30,573 bases of DNA from Russula earlei. Its lineage: Eukaryota > Basidiomycota > Agaricomycetes > Russulales > Russulaceae. The translations under genes were made by a program, and so were the position numbers. Location: the NCBI GenBank assembly GCA_025769875.1, contig JAGFNK010000607.1, positions 1 through 30,573 of the forward strand. Reading direction: 5' to 3'. This document shows, piece after piece, positions 1 to 8,714 of the stretch (within the stretch, counting starts at the first letter, position 1; every line of letters starts with the position of its first letter). The notes beneath the pieces were generated by a model, which searched no databases, was not told the origin of the DNA, and saw nothing but the letters and a program-made list of their open reading frames with translations.

Positions 1-850
1 TAAATTCCTTGATTGCCGAACTTACCCACTCCCCCTGAATGAAAAACAAAACTATCAAGACAGATACAAGAAGACCTGGCCAAGGGTTTCATTAAAGACG
101 GTGTTTCAGATTTTGTATCCCCCGTCTTCTTTGTTTCAAAAGAAAGACGGTACTGCCCCAAGATGGTAGTAGACACCGAAACTCAATATCTCCAGCCGTT
201 CCGGATTATCATGCCCTGCCAAACTGGAAGAACAATTACACAAATTAAGGGGCAAAGCACCTTTAGCAAATTCGATGTCAGAGCTGGCTATAACAACATC
301 CTGATCCACCCAGAAGACCGACACAAGGGTGCCTTCAAAACCCAGTTTGGCACCTTCGTTCCCATGGTAATGGGTTTCGGCTTACCAACGCCCCAGCAGC
401 TTTTCAACGAGCAATGAACCACACCCTGCCGACCCTGGCTTCTAAAGTACCCCGAAAACACTTGCAACTACCTAGACGATGTGGCAATAGCACGACTCAG
501 GAGAAGAACACCTCCACCAACAAATTACACACGAACTCCTTGACCTTCTCGAAAGGGACTCTTATTTCTTAAAGCATCCAAGTGCGCCTTCGAACAAGAA
601 GAGATTGACTTCCTGGGCTTCCGAATTAATCAAGGGACCCTCAAAATCGATCCTGTCAAAATGGATGGCCTCAAAGGCTGGCCGAGACCTCCCAACAATC
701 TGAAACAGGTACAGCAAATCATGGGCGCCCTCAATTACCAACGGCCATTTATCCGAGACTTTCGCAAAAATAGCCCGCCCCATTTTTTCTACAATCAAGA
801 AAGGAACCCCCTTTCTCTGGACTCCGGAAGCAACCACAGCCCTAGAAACC
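1..850 (+). pseudogene. Decayed reverse transcriptase domain of the gypsy element
   Basis: Reading across three frames recovers the expected RT blocks: the FSKFDVRAGYNNILIHPEDR block near 256-320 with its catalytic Asp, the FGTFVPMVMGFGL block near 346-384, the catalytic YLDD motif near 469-480, and the thumb-side blocks FEQEEIDFLGF and QIMGALNYQRPFIRDF near 590-760. No frame stays open. Reading frame changes are needed near 380, 450, 495, 570 and 770, so at least five small indels have accumulated. They are not all in homopolymers, which argues against simple base-calling error. The frame in use at the end joins the long open frame starting at 851. Confidence 0.85.
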
Positions 851-3800
851 TTGATAGCGGCGGTCTGCGACGACCCTGAACTTTACACTGCCAACCCCGA
901 CCTCCCGTACGAATTAGAAACCGATGCCTCACAGTTTGCCACCGGAGCTGTCCTCTTTCAAAAGGACCAAAGAGGAAAAAGAAAAATGATCGGAAATATG
1001 TCACACGCGTTCAACGAAGCAGAAAGGAACTACCCAGTCTGGGATAGGGAATTCCTAGCTCTGATCCTTGCACTCCAACACTGGCGATACCTATTAGTCG
1101 GAACTAAACATCCCATCAAATTTTCACAGACCACGCTAACCTGGCTCACTACCGACTCCCCCACAAGATCAACCGAAGGATTGCCGGGTACATCTCAACA
1201 CTCGCGGATTACCACTTCGAAATCCACCACAAACCCGGGATCTCCAACCGTGCAGACGCTCTCTCACGACGACCTGACCACAATGACGGGTCGGGAGATA
1301 ACCAGAATATTACGGCACTACCGGACAAACTGTTTATTCGCACGCTTCACCACTGAGGACCTCTATGAACAGGTGCTAACCGAACAAAGGAAAAGGAAAT
1401 CAGATCTCCTCATGTGGAAGGTCAAACACGGTCTCCAAGAAGAAGAAGATGCACTACTCAAAGACGGAAAATTGGTGGTGCCATATCAAGAACCCCTTTT
1501 ACGAAAGATTTTACATACCTATCACGACAGTATCCTCGGCGGGCACACAGGAAATGCCCGAACCCTGTATTCAATTCAAGAATCCTTCTGGTGGCCAAAA
1601 ATGGCCTACTTTATCAGGGACTACATTCGAGGCTGCGCCACCTGTCAAGCCAACAAATCTTCCACACACCCAACTCGTCCCCCAATTTACCCGATTCCCC
1701 CTGAATTTCAGAAACCATTCCAAACCATAGCAATCGACTGGATCGTTGATCTCCCGTTATCTGAAGAATGTAATACTATCATGACCATTACCGACCACGA
1801 CTCTACCAAGGCGGCAATATTCATACCATGTCGTAAAGATATGGGGACCCTGGCAATGGCCAAATTATTCTTACGACATGCCTTCCCTTGGACTGGGGTC
1901 CCCTCCAAGATCATCTCCGATCGTGACCCTCGCTTTACCTCCGACTTATTCAAAGAAGTTTCCCGAATCCTCGGGATCAACCAAAATTTAAGCACCGCCT
2001 ACCACCCTCAAACTGATGGACAATCAGAAAGGACAAACCAGACCCTGGAAATGTATCTGCGCATCTACACAGGAGAGAAACAGGAAGAATGGGCACACTG
2101 GCTCCCCATAGCCCAATACCATTTTAACGCTCACAAGTCTACTACCACCAAAAAAACCCCATACGAACTCCTCATCGGGTTTAACCCCCAAGGGCTTGGC
2201 ACCCAGCTCAAGTCCAAGTTCCCCGGAATCCAAGAACGACTCCAAGCATTAAAAGACATGAGAGAATCAGCACAAGAAGCAATGAAAAGAGCACAGAATA
2301 ACTGGATCAAGGAAACCAAGTTCAAGGGCTTCGAAGAGGGACAGAAGGTTTGGTTGGAAGGCACTAACTTAAAAACCCCTCATCAGTTTCATAAGTTCCG
2401 CCCCAAACGATTCGGCCCTTTTATCATTACCAAACGAATCTCCCACATTGTTTACCAACTCCAATTACCACCCCAATGGAACATTCACAACGTGTTTCAT
2501 GCCTCCCTCTTATCTCCAGTCACAGAAACAACCGAACATGGACCAAACTTCCCCGAACCACCACCTGACCTTATCTCGGGAGAATATGAAGTCGAGAAAA
2601 TTACCGCTCAACGTCTCCATAGAAACCGACTCCAATACAGGGTTCGGTGGAAAGGGTATTCCGCAGCAGAAGACACCTGGGAACCCCTCCCAAACCTTAA
2701 AAACGCTCAAGATGCCATTACCATGTTTCACCTCCAACAACAACCCACCAAACTCCGTACCATGACCACCACTAACTCTGACCCTGCAGAATTCCATCAC
2801 TCAGACGAAAGTCTGGACGACTTAGAACATCAGTTCCAAACACTTACGATACAACAACGTACATTACTCCCCCGAATTAACTCACGTAACCCCCCTTCTT
2901 ATTCCGTTAACGACCCCGCTATCCCCGACTGTGGATATACAATTTTCAATTTAGCCGCCAGAGAACAACTCTTTTCCGGAATCCTTTCTCCTGGCGACTT
3001 CCGCGGTTTTCAATTACTTATGACAGACCCCCGTTTCTCTGAATTTCATCTACCCGTACGAAGAGCAGTACTTACAGATTTAGTGTGGAACCAGATCACA
3101 CGATCAGCCTACATAAATACCCCCACTCCTTCCGAATGGTCAGCCTGGCACCACGAACACGCTACCTCTACATATAACACCCCAATGTCCTCCCCCGTCT
3201 CTAGCTCATCCCCTCTCCCTATCCTTACCCCTTCCCCCACCATCAAACAGGAACCCCTCTCACCCGAAGTCATTCAACACATCATCGACCAACGAACCTT
3301 CATCGTCCCAGACGAGACCGAGGTCCAAGACCTTGCGGCTACCCTCAACCCACTCGCCATCCGAGAAGGAACACCCTCACCAACCCCGACCGAAGTAGAC
3401 CCCACTCACCCTGGCCCCCCGTGGTTTGTTTACGAACCTTACACGCATGTTCCCCCTTTTTACATTCATGTTGATGGGCGAAAACGCCTATTACCTTACT
3501 TACGTATCGTTTTATATAACGACGAACCCATGCTTCTAGGGACTATGGGTCGAGGAGAACCCACTTATGGAGAAAAGCTCATCGCCCGGCCCGTTGTCTC
3601 TGCCCCTCATCCCTCTGTCTCTGCCTCTGACCTCCGCCTCCTCATTGAGGACCACCCCTTCCATTTTGATGCTGCCCAAGCTCTCGAAAACCTCCATGAC
3701 CCCGGTGCTCTTGCCGACGTCTACCGTCTCCGTACCAGCTCTTTCAAGTTGAAAGTTTTGGAGGGCAAGCGCGCCTCTATCCAAGGGGCTTTAAGCGTCC

Positions 3801-4438
3801 TTCAAGGGCAACTCGCTGATCGACTCCATGAAATCCAGTCCCACACTAAAGAAGTCGCCGCCATCCGCAGTCGCCTTCGGGCCAACAACACTTCCGTCCG
3901 AGTTCGCCATCAACTCGACAACTTGATGACTGATGGGGGGCTCACCCGCGACACTGGACCATATTACTCGCTGGCAGGGAGCTACGACAAGATTGAGGAC
4001 TCAAAAGAGCCATCCACTTCCCCTTCACCGTCCATTCACCCCCCTCTCTCCCTGACCCCTCCACTCCAGTACCTCCCTCCCCGTGTTGTCGACCAGTCCC
4101 AAAACGACGCCCCCATGGGGTCACCTTCCCACTTCCCTCAAATGTTCTCTGATGACGCCAGTACCCCCAACACCCCTCTCACCCCCGCACGAATGACTAA
4201 AGCACAACGTCACCAACTTCAAAAACGGCAGCACATCTGCAAACACTGCAACACCAGGGGGCACTGGAACAAGGACTGTAACAGACCTCATACCAATTGC
4301 AGCGGACAAGTAGATTGCATCCTCAGGAGGACCCACCGGAGCTACAGGGGTTTCTGCCCCAGAGCCATGGGACCCCAGAGCACGTGGCCAGAGGTCGAGG
4401 GCGATGAACTCCGTGAGTCGGGTCCCGAGACCGATTAG
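851..4438 (+). CDS. Gypsy Pol 3' half: RNase H, integrase, chromodomain, zinc-knuckle extension
   Basis: This is a 1195-codon open frame; its first ATG is just the first Met after the RT breaks, not a true start. Residues about 12-92 are RNase H (LPYELETDASQFATGAVLFQ, then NYPVWDREFLALILAL). About 225-270 is the HHCC zinc-binding domain (GGHTGN, then CATCQANK). About 290-395 is the integrase core, with Asp in AIDWI, Asp in SDRDPRF and Glu in SERTNQ, a complete DDE set. About 576-635 is a chromodomain (EYEVEKI, VRWKGYSAAEDTWEPL). The last 550 residues are an extension rich in Pro, Ser and Thr with a predicted helical stretch near 975-1040. It ends with a CX2CX4HX4C knuckle (CKHCNTRGHWNKDC) near residue 1130. 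Residues about 93-160 read in the wrong frame because of two compensating indels, so the product is probably defective. Confidence 0.88.
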   Translation: MIAAVCDDPELYTANPDLPYELETDASQFATGAVLFQKDQRGKRKMIGNMSHAFNEAERNYPVWDREFLALILALQHWRYLLVGTKHPIKFSQTTLTWLTTDSPTRSTEGLPGTSQHSRITTSKSTTNPGSPTVQTLSHDDLTTMTGREITRILRHYRTNCLFARFTTEDLYEQVLTEQRKRKSDLLMWKVKHGLQEEEDALLKDGKLVVPYQEPLLRKILHTYHDSILGGHTGNARTLYSIQESFWWPKMAYFIRDYIRGCATCQANKSSTHPTRPPIYPIPPEFQKPFQTIAIDWIVDLPLSEECNTIMTITDHDSTKAAIFIPCRKDMGTLAMAKLFLRHAFPWTGVPSKIISDRDPRFTSDLFKEVSRILGINQNLSTAYHPQTDGQSERTNQTLEMYLRIYTGEKQEEWAHWLPIAQYHFNAHKSTTTKKTPYELLIGFNPQGLGTQLKSKFPGIQERLQALKDMRESAQEAMKRAQNNWIKETKFKGFEEGQKVWLEGTNLKTPHQFHKFRPKRFGPFIITKRISHIVYQLQLPPQWNIHNVFHASLLSPVTETTEHGPNFPEPPPDLISGEYEVEKITAQRLHRNRLQYRVRWKGYSAAEDTWEPLPNLKNAQDAITMFHLQQQPTKLRTMTTTNSDPAEFHHSDESLDDLEHQFQTLTIQQRTLLPRINSRNPPSYSVNDPAIPDCGYTIFNLAAREQLFSGILSPGDFRGFQLLMTDPRFSEFHLPVRRAVLTDLVWNQITRSAYINTPTPSEWSAWHHEHATSTYNTPMSSPVSSSSPLPILTPSPTIKQEPLSPEVIQHIIDQRTFIVPDETEVQDLAATLNPLAIREGTPSPTPTEVDPTHPGPPWFVYEPYTHVPPFYIHVDGRKRLLPYLRIVLYNDEPMLLGTMGRGEPTYGEKLIARPVVSAPHPSVSASDLRLLIEDHPFHFDAAQALENLHDPGALADVYRLRTSSFKLKVLEGKRASIQGALSVLQGQLADRLHEIQSHTKEVAAIRSRLRANNTSVRVRHQLDNLMTDGGLTRDTGPYYSLAGSYDKIEDSKEPSTSPSPSIHPPLSLTPPLQYLPPRVVDQSQNDAPMGSPSHFPQMFSDDASTPNTPLTPARMTKAQRHQLQKRQHICKHCNTRGHWNKDCNRPHTNCSGQVDCILRRTHRSYRGFCPRAMGPQSTWPEVEGDELRESGPETD

Positions 4439-4455
4439 TTCGGAGAACTAAGCAT

Positions 4456-4463
4456 GAGGGAGG
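4456..4463 (+). other. Polypurine tract of the gypsy element
   Basis: GAGGGAGG lies 18 bases after the stop codon and just before the 3' LTR. In LTR retrotransposons such a purine run survives RNase H and primes plus-strand DNA synthesis. Five bases (CATGA) separate it from the TGTTGT that starts the LTR. An alternative LTR start at TGATG (4466) is not supported by the solo copy at 20523-21100. Confidence 0.6.
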
Positions 4464-4468
4464 CATGA

Positions 4469-5058
4469 TGTTGTAAATTACCCCTTTATCGGTTCGTCCA
4501 ATTATTATTCTTCTTGTTACCCTTGTCTCCGTGGTTACTGTTTCACCCCTTGATGGTGATTCCCTATTGTTTCATCTATTGTGTTTCACTTATTGTGTTT
4601 CACCTATTGTTGAGTTACTTTTGCTATTTGTCTACCTTTATCTATTGTTCCGCTTATGGTACTGTACAGCCTCGCCACATACAGTATTTAAGCGCCTGTA
4701 GAAGTTGGGGAATGCCCCAAGCTTAGCTTTGTCCCATTTCCTGTCGCATCCCTTGCCTTGTACACTTTCTCAATCACAACTTGCTTGTGCTGGCCTACAC
4801 CTTGCTTGACCTAAGCACACCTCAAGGAACCCTTGTGTTCCTCTTCCTCCTCTGCCTCTCTCTCATCGTCTTCCTCTTCTGTGAAACCAGGAGATCGACT
4901 CTGTCTGCGGACTGAGTCATTGTCTGACTCAGCCTTGAGACGCTAAAACATTGAACCGGTCTCCTTGAGCCGGCCCCACTGAACCCTTGAACCAAGTCAC
5001 AGGGACTTGGCCCCACTGAACCTTGAGCTGACGCTCTAACGGCCGCGACGCCGTAACA
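4469..5058 (+). repeat. 3' LTR of the gypsy element (family C, 590 bp)
   Basis: It begins TGTTGT and ends GTAACA, short imperfect inverted ends as usual for LTRs. Both ends are confirmed by the inverted solo LTR at 20523-21100, which is similar along its length and bounded by a TSD. It contains a TATA-like TATTTAAG at 4685-4692. Upstream of that (about 4563-4615) is a run of degenerate repeats of TATTGTTTCA or TATTGTGTTTCAC. The TATA position implies U3 of about 215-240 bp and a long R-U5. Confidence 0.93.
4685..4692 (+). promoter_or_regulatory. TATA-like box in the family C LTR
   Basis: TATTTAAG, conserved at the matching place in the inverted solo LTR (CTTAAATA near 20890). This is the expected core promoter of the retrotransposon; in a 3' LTR it would drive transcription outward toward 5059 and beyond. 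Confidence 0.5.
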
Positions 5059-5189
5059 GGGGACAACAACGGGGACAAAGCGTGCAACTTTTTGACAGAA
5101 AATTTTTTTTGGCACATCACATGTAATTTCACAATGTGTGAAATATTTATTTGGATACACATACATGACACAACAACACAAATCATCGC

Positions 5190-6486
5190 TTATGCTCGCT
5201 TCACTTTCTCCACCAGATTACATATGTATCCACGTGCAAACTCACGTGATGACTCCACGGATATGAGCGCGAGGTAGCCATCCACCTCTCCGATGCCGCA
5301 ATTGGCAAACAGGGATAATGCTGGGACAATATCATCAGTTGGCAACCAACAACCATTTGTGATATCCTTGATATCACTGGCAAGGTGTTGGACTGCCAGT
5401 GTCCGGCGTGCATACTCGGGAAGTGCCAAAAATCCAGGTACAGTATCACCTGCGAGTGCGAGTGCGGGTGCAGGTGCGGGTGCGAGTGCGAGTGCGGGTG
5501 CGGGTGCGAGTGCGGGTGCGGGTGCGAATTCAGGCATGGGCGGGGAGAAACCAAGAGAATGGACAGTTGAGTCGAAGACATCAACAACTCTGTTCATGAC
5601 CGCTGTAACACCCATGACAGCAGACGCCACGGTGTCACCCCTCTGTTTTTTAGCTGAAGATGTTTCGGTCATCAGGATATCGTCAATGCGAGGTGATTTA
5701 CGCTTGTTGGTTACGAAGTCGAATGAGGTATTTGATGGTGAAGTCGATGCCCTCCTGCTGCCGCCGACTTGAGACAAATCGGGGGTCAGGTGAGCAGGAG
5801 TAGGTGGCTGGGATGGAGCATGCTCAGCACGAGGTGTTGGCTGGGATGGAGCATGCTCAGCACGAGGTGTTGGCTGGGATGGAGCATGCTCAGCACGAGG
5901 CGTTGGCTGCGAAGCCCGGTATGCGTGTTTGCCTTTGGTTTTTGTTCCTACAAGAGATTCCATGGCCTCGCAATGTGGCCAGCCCTTGTGGTGGAACTTC
6001 TTGACCGCTGGTTTGTCCTACTAAAGTAAGATATTGTCGACAAATCAGGAGTTACAGACGCACTGCAACCAGCTCATCATACACTGCCTGATTTTGATTT
6101 TCTGCTGATATGTCCATTCCTGTCACATCATCCCAAGCCATGCCAGACTTATTTTTGATCGCTGAAATGGTGTCCCAGTCGGTCTTCATCTAGTTGAACG
6201 GTGTCAGTGTTGAGGTGTAGTCAAAAGAGGAAACACGTACCCTTTGCCACTTCGTCTTGCACGAGCTCAGAGTTTTGAAGCCACCCTTCTTACAAAGGGA
6301 CCTAATTTGACTGGCCGCCTCATTGAAGACTTGATCCTTGAACATAGCGTTGGACGTCATTTGGTCCTTGTGCTCCAAGAGGAAGTTTAAGAACTCGGCT
6401 TCCTCCTCAGTCGTCCATCTTGCCTTGATATCTGCTCGGGTTTCTTCTGCAGAGGAATCAGAGCTTCTTGACGAGCGGGTCTGCAT
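5190..6486 (-). CDS. Myb/SANT-like DNA-binding domain protein
   Basis: Three exons on the minus strand: 6486-6241, 6189-6064 and 6017-5190, with GT-AG introns of 51 and 46 bp (donors GTACGT and GTGCGT), both phase 0. The product is 399 residues. Residues about 22-142 form a Myb/SANT-like domain of the fungal type: ARWTTEEEAEFLNFL, then CKTKWQR across the first splice, SGMAWDD, and KKFHHKGWPHCEAM across the second. The rest is low complexity: three 11-residue repeats (SQPTPRAEHAP), a basic stretch (KRKSPR) that may be a nuclear signal, and an Ala-Pro array. A conserved-looking C-terminus follows (ALPEYARRTL to EKVKRA). These proteins are likely DNA-binding, and related Myb/SANT proteins occur as the second ORF of PIF/Harbinger transposons, so a host gene and a transposon gene are both possible. 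It starts 94 bp upstream of a dispersed repeat and ends 131 bp from the gypsy LTR. Confidence 0.82.
5452..5527. repeat. GCGGGTGCGAGT-type simple repeat coding for Ala-Pro
   Basis: An imperfect array of GCGGGT and GCGAGT hexamers inside exon 3 of the Myb/SANT-like gene. On the coding strand it gives alternating Ala-Pro and Ala-Leu pairs. All hexamers keep the frame, so length changes would not break the gene. Confidence 0.85.
5806..5904. repeat. 33-bp minisatellite, three units, coding
   Basis: Three tandem 33-bp units (5806-5838, 5839-5871, 5872-5904) differing by a single base in the third (GGTGTT versus GGCGTT). On the minus strand each encodes the 11-residue repeat SQPTPRAEHAP in exon 3 of the Myb/SANT-like gene. 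The near identity of the units suggests recent expansion. Confidence 0.92.
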
Positions 6487-6579
6487 GGGAGGTGATGATC
6501 AGGATCAGGAAAATAAAGTGTGGGGTGACGCCGAAGTGAAGGTGAAAAGAAGGTACTGACAAAGGGCTTACACATGTGC

Positions 6580-6782
6580 AATCACACACAAATATGCGAA
6601 TACGCGAATATGCAAATCACAAGCGAATATGCAAATCACAAGCGAATAAAAACTCATATTAAAAAAAACCTATTAGTTTATCATATATGCGATGTCACTT
6701 ATATCACACTGGTCACACCAGTCACTCCCGGAAAATCCCGAAATTCAAGTTCAAGTTCGAAGTTCAAGAATTCTCGGTTGGT
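6580..6782 (-). repeat. Dispersed repeat, copy 1 (upstream of the Myb/SANT-like gene)
   Basis: This stretch aligns, inverted, to 15691-15850. Shared blocks include the TTCAAGTTCAAGTTC run, AAAATCCC, ATCACTCCC-like and TGTCACTTA-like blocks, CTCATATT and ATGCAAATCACA. Similarity stops sharply at GAATTCTCGGTTGGT (6768-6782), matching ACCAACTGAGAATTC at 15691-15705. Past this point the flanks differ, so ACCAAC(C/T)GAGAATTC is a true element end. It lies about 300 bp upstream of the Myb/SANT-like start codon. It may be the terminus of a DNA transposon carrying that gene. The other end was not found. Confidence 0.75.
6604..6650. repeat. 19-bp tandem repeat
   Basis: Unit GCGAATATGCAAATCACAA occurs at 6604-6622 and 6623-6641, with a third partial unit after. 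It contains the octamer ATGCAAAT. It lies in the presumed promoter of the Myb/SANT-like gene and within the dispersed repeat; the copy at 15691-15850 has only one unit, so the duplication is local. Confidence 0.85.
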
Positions 6783-6786
6783 ATCA

Positions 6787-7543
6787 TGGGCCTTAAATTC
6801 TTGGCGAAGCGATGATGTGAGGTCATAACGACTCGGTTCAGTGGGTAAGACCCTTTCCATATCCTACACTTTGACGACGCCTTGGCATGTTCTCGCGTCG
6901 AACGAGTCTCAACAAAGGGAAATCTTCTCCGCGCGCTGAATTCTTTGGATACGCTATTTGAAGTGCTTCCTCCCCAATTGCCCTCCACCAACCCAACGAT
7001 CACATCAAATTCGCTCTCATCATCGACACGACCCAGAAAATGTCATCCCGTCAAGAACATGAGCAACCCTCTCCCTCTCCCTTACCTTGCCATCCAAACC
7101 ATGGCCAATCGTGCCGGCCAGGCGGCAGCCTAAACCCGATACCGTGGCTCACCAAGCGCTATTCCCGCGCCGCGCACGTTGACCGGTCAACCTGATGCAT
7201 GTTCCTATTAATCCTCTCGCCAAATGAAACAAGAAAGAAAGTTGTCGAGGCACCTGTCTTCTCTCCTATTCCTCGCAGCGCGCTTGGCGTCCGCCCTCTA
7301 CCGGTGTTGCGTTTCTCGTACTTGTCGACAATCGTGTATGTCGCATATCTCGATAGCATTTCTTGTGGTTACGTGGTTACTCCGCAACCAAATTTCAGCC
7401 ACAGATGATCGGATGTGCAGAACGCTTCCTGAGGGCAACACTCATACAAATGACACATTTCATTGGCAAGCTACAAGCAAAGCACACCTTTCTGTTTCTT
7501 AACAATGCGGACAATGACGCTCACAACTTGAGTCTCCTTACTC
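6787..7543. other. Intergenic region, no supported gene
   Basis: CpG-rich, unique-looking sequence between the dispersed repeat and the 3' end of the peroxiredoxin gene. A short plus-strand frame starting at 7040 with a good AAAATGTCA context runs for about 50 codons but resembles nothing I know and has no clear following exon. Confidence 0.5.
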
Positions 7544-8552
7544 TTACAGTAGTTCCAGCACCTTCGAAGCTTCCGTGGCGGTCAAAGAGCCCGCATTTTC
7601 CTCAACAATTACATGTTCGATGGTGTCATCGTTTGCAATCACGACGAAGCGCTGTCGTATGGAAGAGCGATTGAAAAATAGGTTGGGTAAGAGTCAGAAA
7701 AATTAAATCCTTGAGATAAAGGACGAGAGAAATGTACCCACCTTTGCACGTGGTCCTCCAAGGGCGGTGGTGGCATCCAGAACGAGGCCAAGGGCCGAGA
7801 CGAAGAGGGCCTGGTCATCGGCGATGAAACGAACGGCTAATTGTTAAATCGTTTTTATTTACGTCAAGGAAGGAGCGGGAAAAGAGAAGAATGGTTCAGC
7901 CTCTGGCTTACAACACTGCAAGAAACAGGGGATCAAGCGACGAGGGCTGAAGGGGAACTTACGCGTGCCCTTGGGTGCCAGTTTCTCCTTCCACGCCCTA
8001 CATGCGCGTGCAGTTTCTTGAGATGAGCAAAAGAGAACGAAACGAACGAAAGAACGCAGGCGTGCATGTCTCGTGTCAATGCGCGAGCGAGGAACGCCCT
8101 TGTGCATGCACGCACGAAACGAGTGAACAGCACGTACTTTGTCACGAATGTATCGTTCACGGTGACAACGAAGATCTCGCTGACGCCCTTCGCCTTGAAC
8201 TCGTCGTACCTTTCAATGTATCCCGGCGCCTGCAAGCTGCACGTAGGCGTGAAAGCCCCAGGCACGCCGACCTGAATAAGTTTATATCTTTATCCATACA
8301 TGTTTGCTTCAAGTGAGGGCAAGTTCGTGCTCGATCGCAACAACGCGTGAAGGGGGAGAGAGAAAAACGCACGAATATGGATTTGCCCGACGGCGCGAGG
8401 ATGAGTGGCGTGGTGGCGTCCGTCTCCTTGACGTGCTCTTTCAGTGGGAGTTTGTCCCCAGGTTTGGCTTGTCGCGACGCGAGGAGGGCGGCGGCGTGGG
8501 CGTGGGCAGTTTTGGCGGCATCTGAGGCGAAGCTGACGGTCTCACAAGACAT
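7544..8552 (-). CDS. Peroxiredoxin (PRDX5/Ahp1-type thiol peroxidase)
   Basis: Five exons on the minus strand: 8552-8373, 8271-8138, 7997-7963, 7836-7742 and 7651-7544, joined by GT-AG introns of 101, 140, 126 and 90 bp. The phases agree and give 183 residues, the usual size for this family. The enzyme reduces hydroperoxides through a peroxidatic cysteine. The active-site signature VPGAFTPTC spans residues 63-71, so Cys71 is peroxidatic with Thr68 beside it; Arg149 in the RAKRF block is the probable third active-site residue. Other family blocks are KPGDKLP, VTVNDTFVTKAWKEKL and ADDQALFVSALGL. The only other cysteine is Cys3, so the resolving mechanism is unclear (see findings). No targeting signal is obvious, so a cytosolic place is likely. 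The genomic context gives no further hint. Confidence 0.95.
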
Positions 8553-8704
8553 TTTGATGAGGAGAAGGGGAGTGACATATGATCTGCTGGCATACGATTG
8601 TATTTATTGCTAAAAGCACCGGTTCCCACCGTCATGCGTGTCCATGCGCTTCGTAAAAATAGCAGCCTCACAACGGTCCAACTGTACAGTACCTCGTCTC
8701 CAAG

Positions 8705-8714
8705 GATATATATC
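8705..8714 (-). promoter_or_regulatory. Possible TATA box of the peroxiredoxin gene
   Basis: The palindromic GATATATATC lies about 155 bp upstream of the start codon on the minus strand. Fungal TATA elements vary widely in distance, so this is a candidate only. Confidence 0.3.

Larger units (their letters stand above)
1..5058 (+). mobile_element. Ty3/gypsy chromodomain LTR retrotransposon, 3' part (family C)
   Basis: The window opens inside the reverse transcriptase of an LTR retrotransposon and follows it to its 3' LTR. The order RT, RNase H, zinc-binding HHCC region, DDE integrase, chromodomain is that of Ty3/gypsy chromoviruses, which integrate by integrase and often target chromatin through the chromodomain. 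The 5' LTR, primer binding site, gag and protease lie outside the window. The 3' LTR ends at 5058 with GTAACA and the next five bases are GGGGA, which predicts GGGGA upstream of the missing 5' LTR. A solo LTR of the same family sits inverted at 20523-21100 and fixes both LTR ends. The RT part is broken by frameshifts, so this copy cannot move by itself. Confidence 0.95.

Noticed and set aside
4822..5181. A 119-codon minus-strand frame, with a 64-codon counterpart at 20565-20759
   Set aside because: Both are the same stretch of family C LTR and not a gene; the match is explained by the repeat.
7040..7193. A 50-codon plus-strand frame with good start context (MSSRQEHEQ...)
   Set aside because: No recognisable protein and no following exon; kept only as a remark in the intergenic entry.
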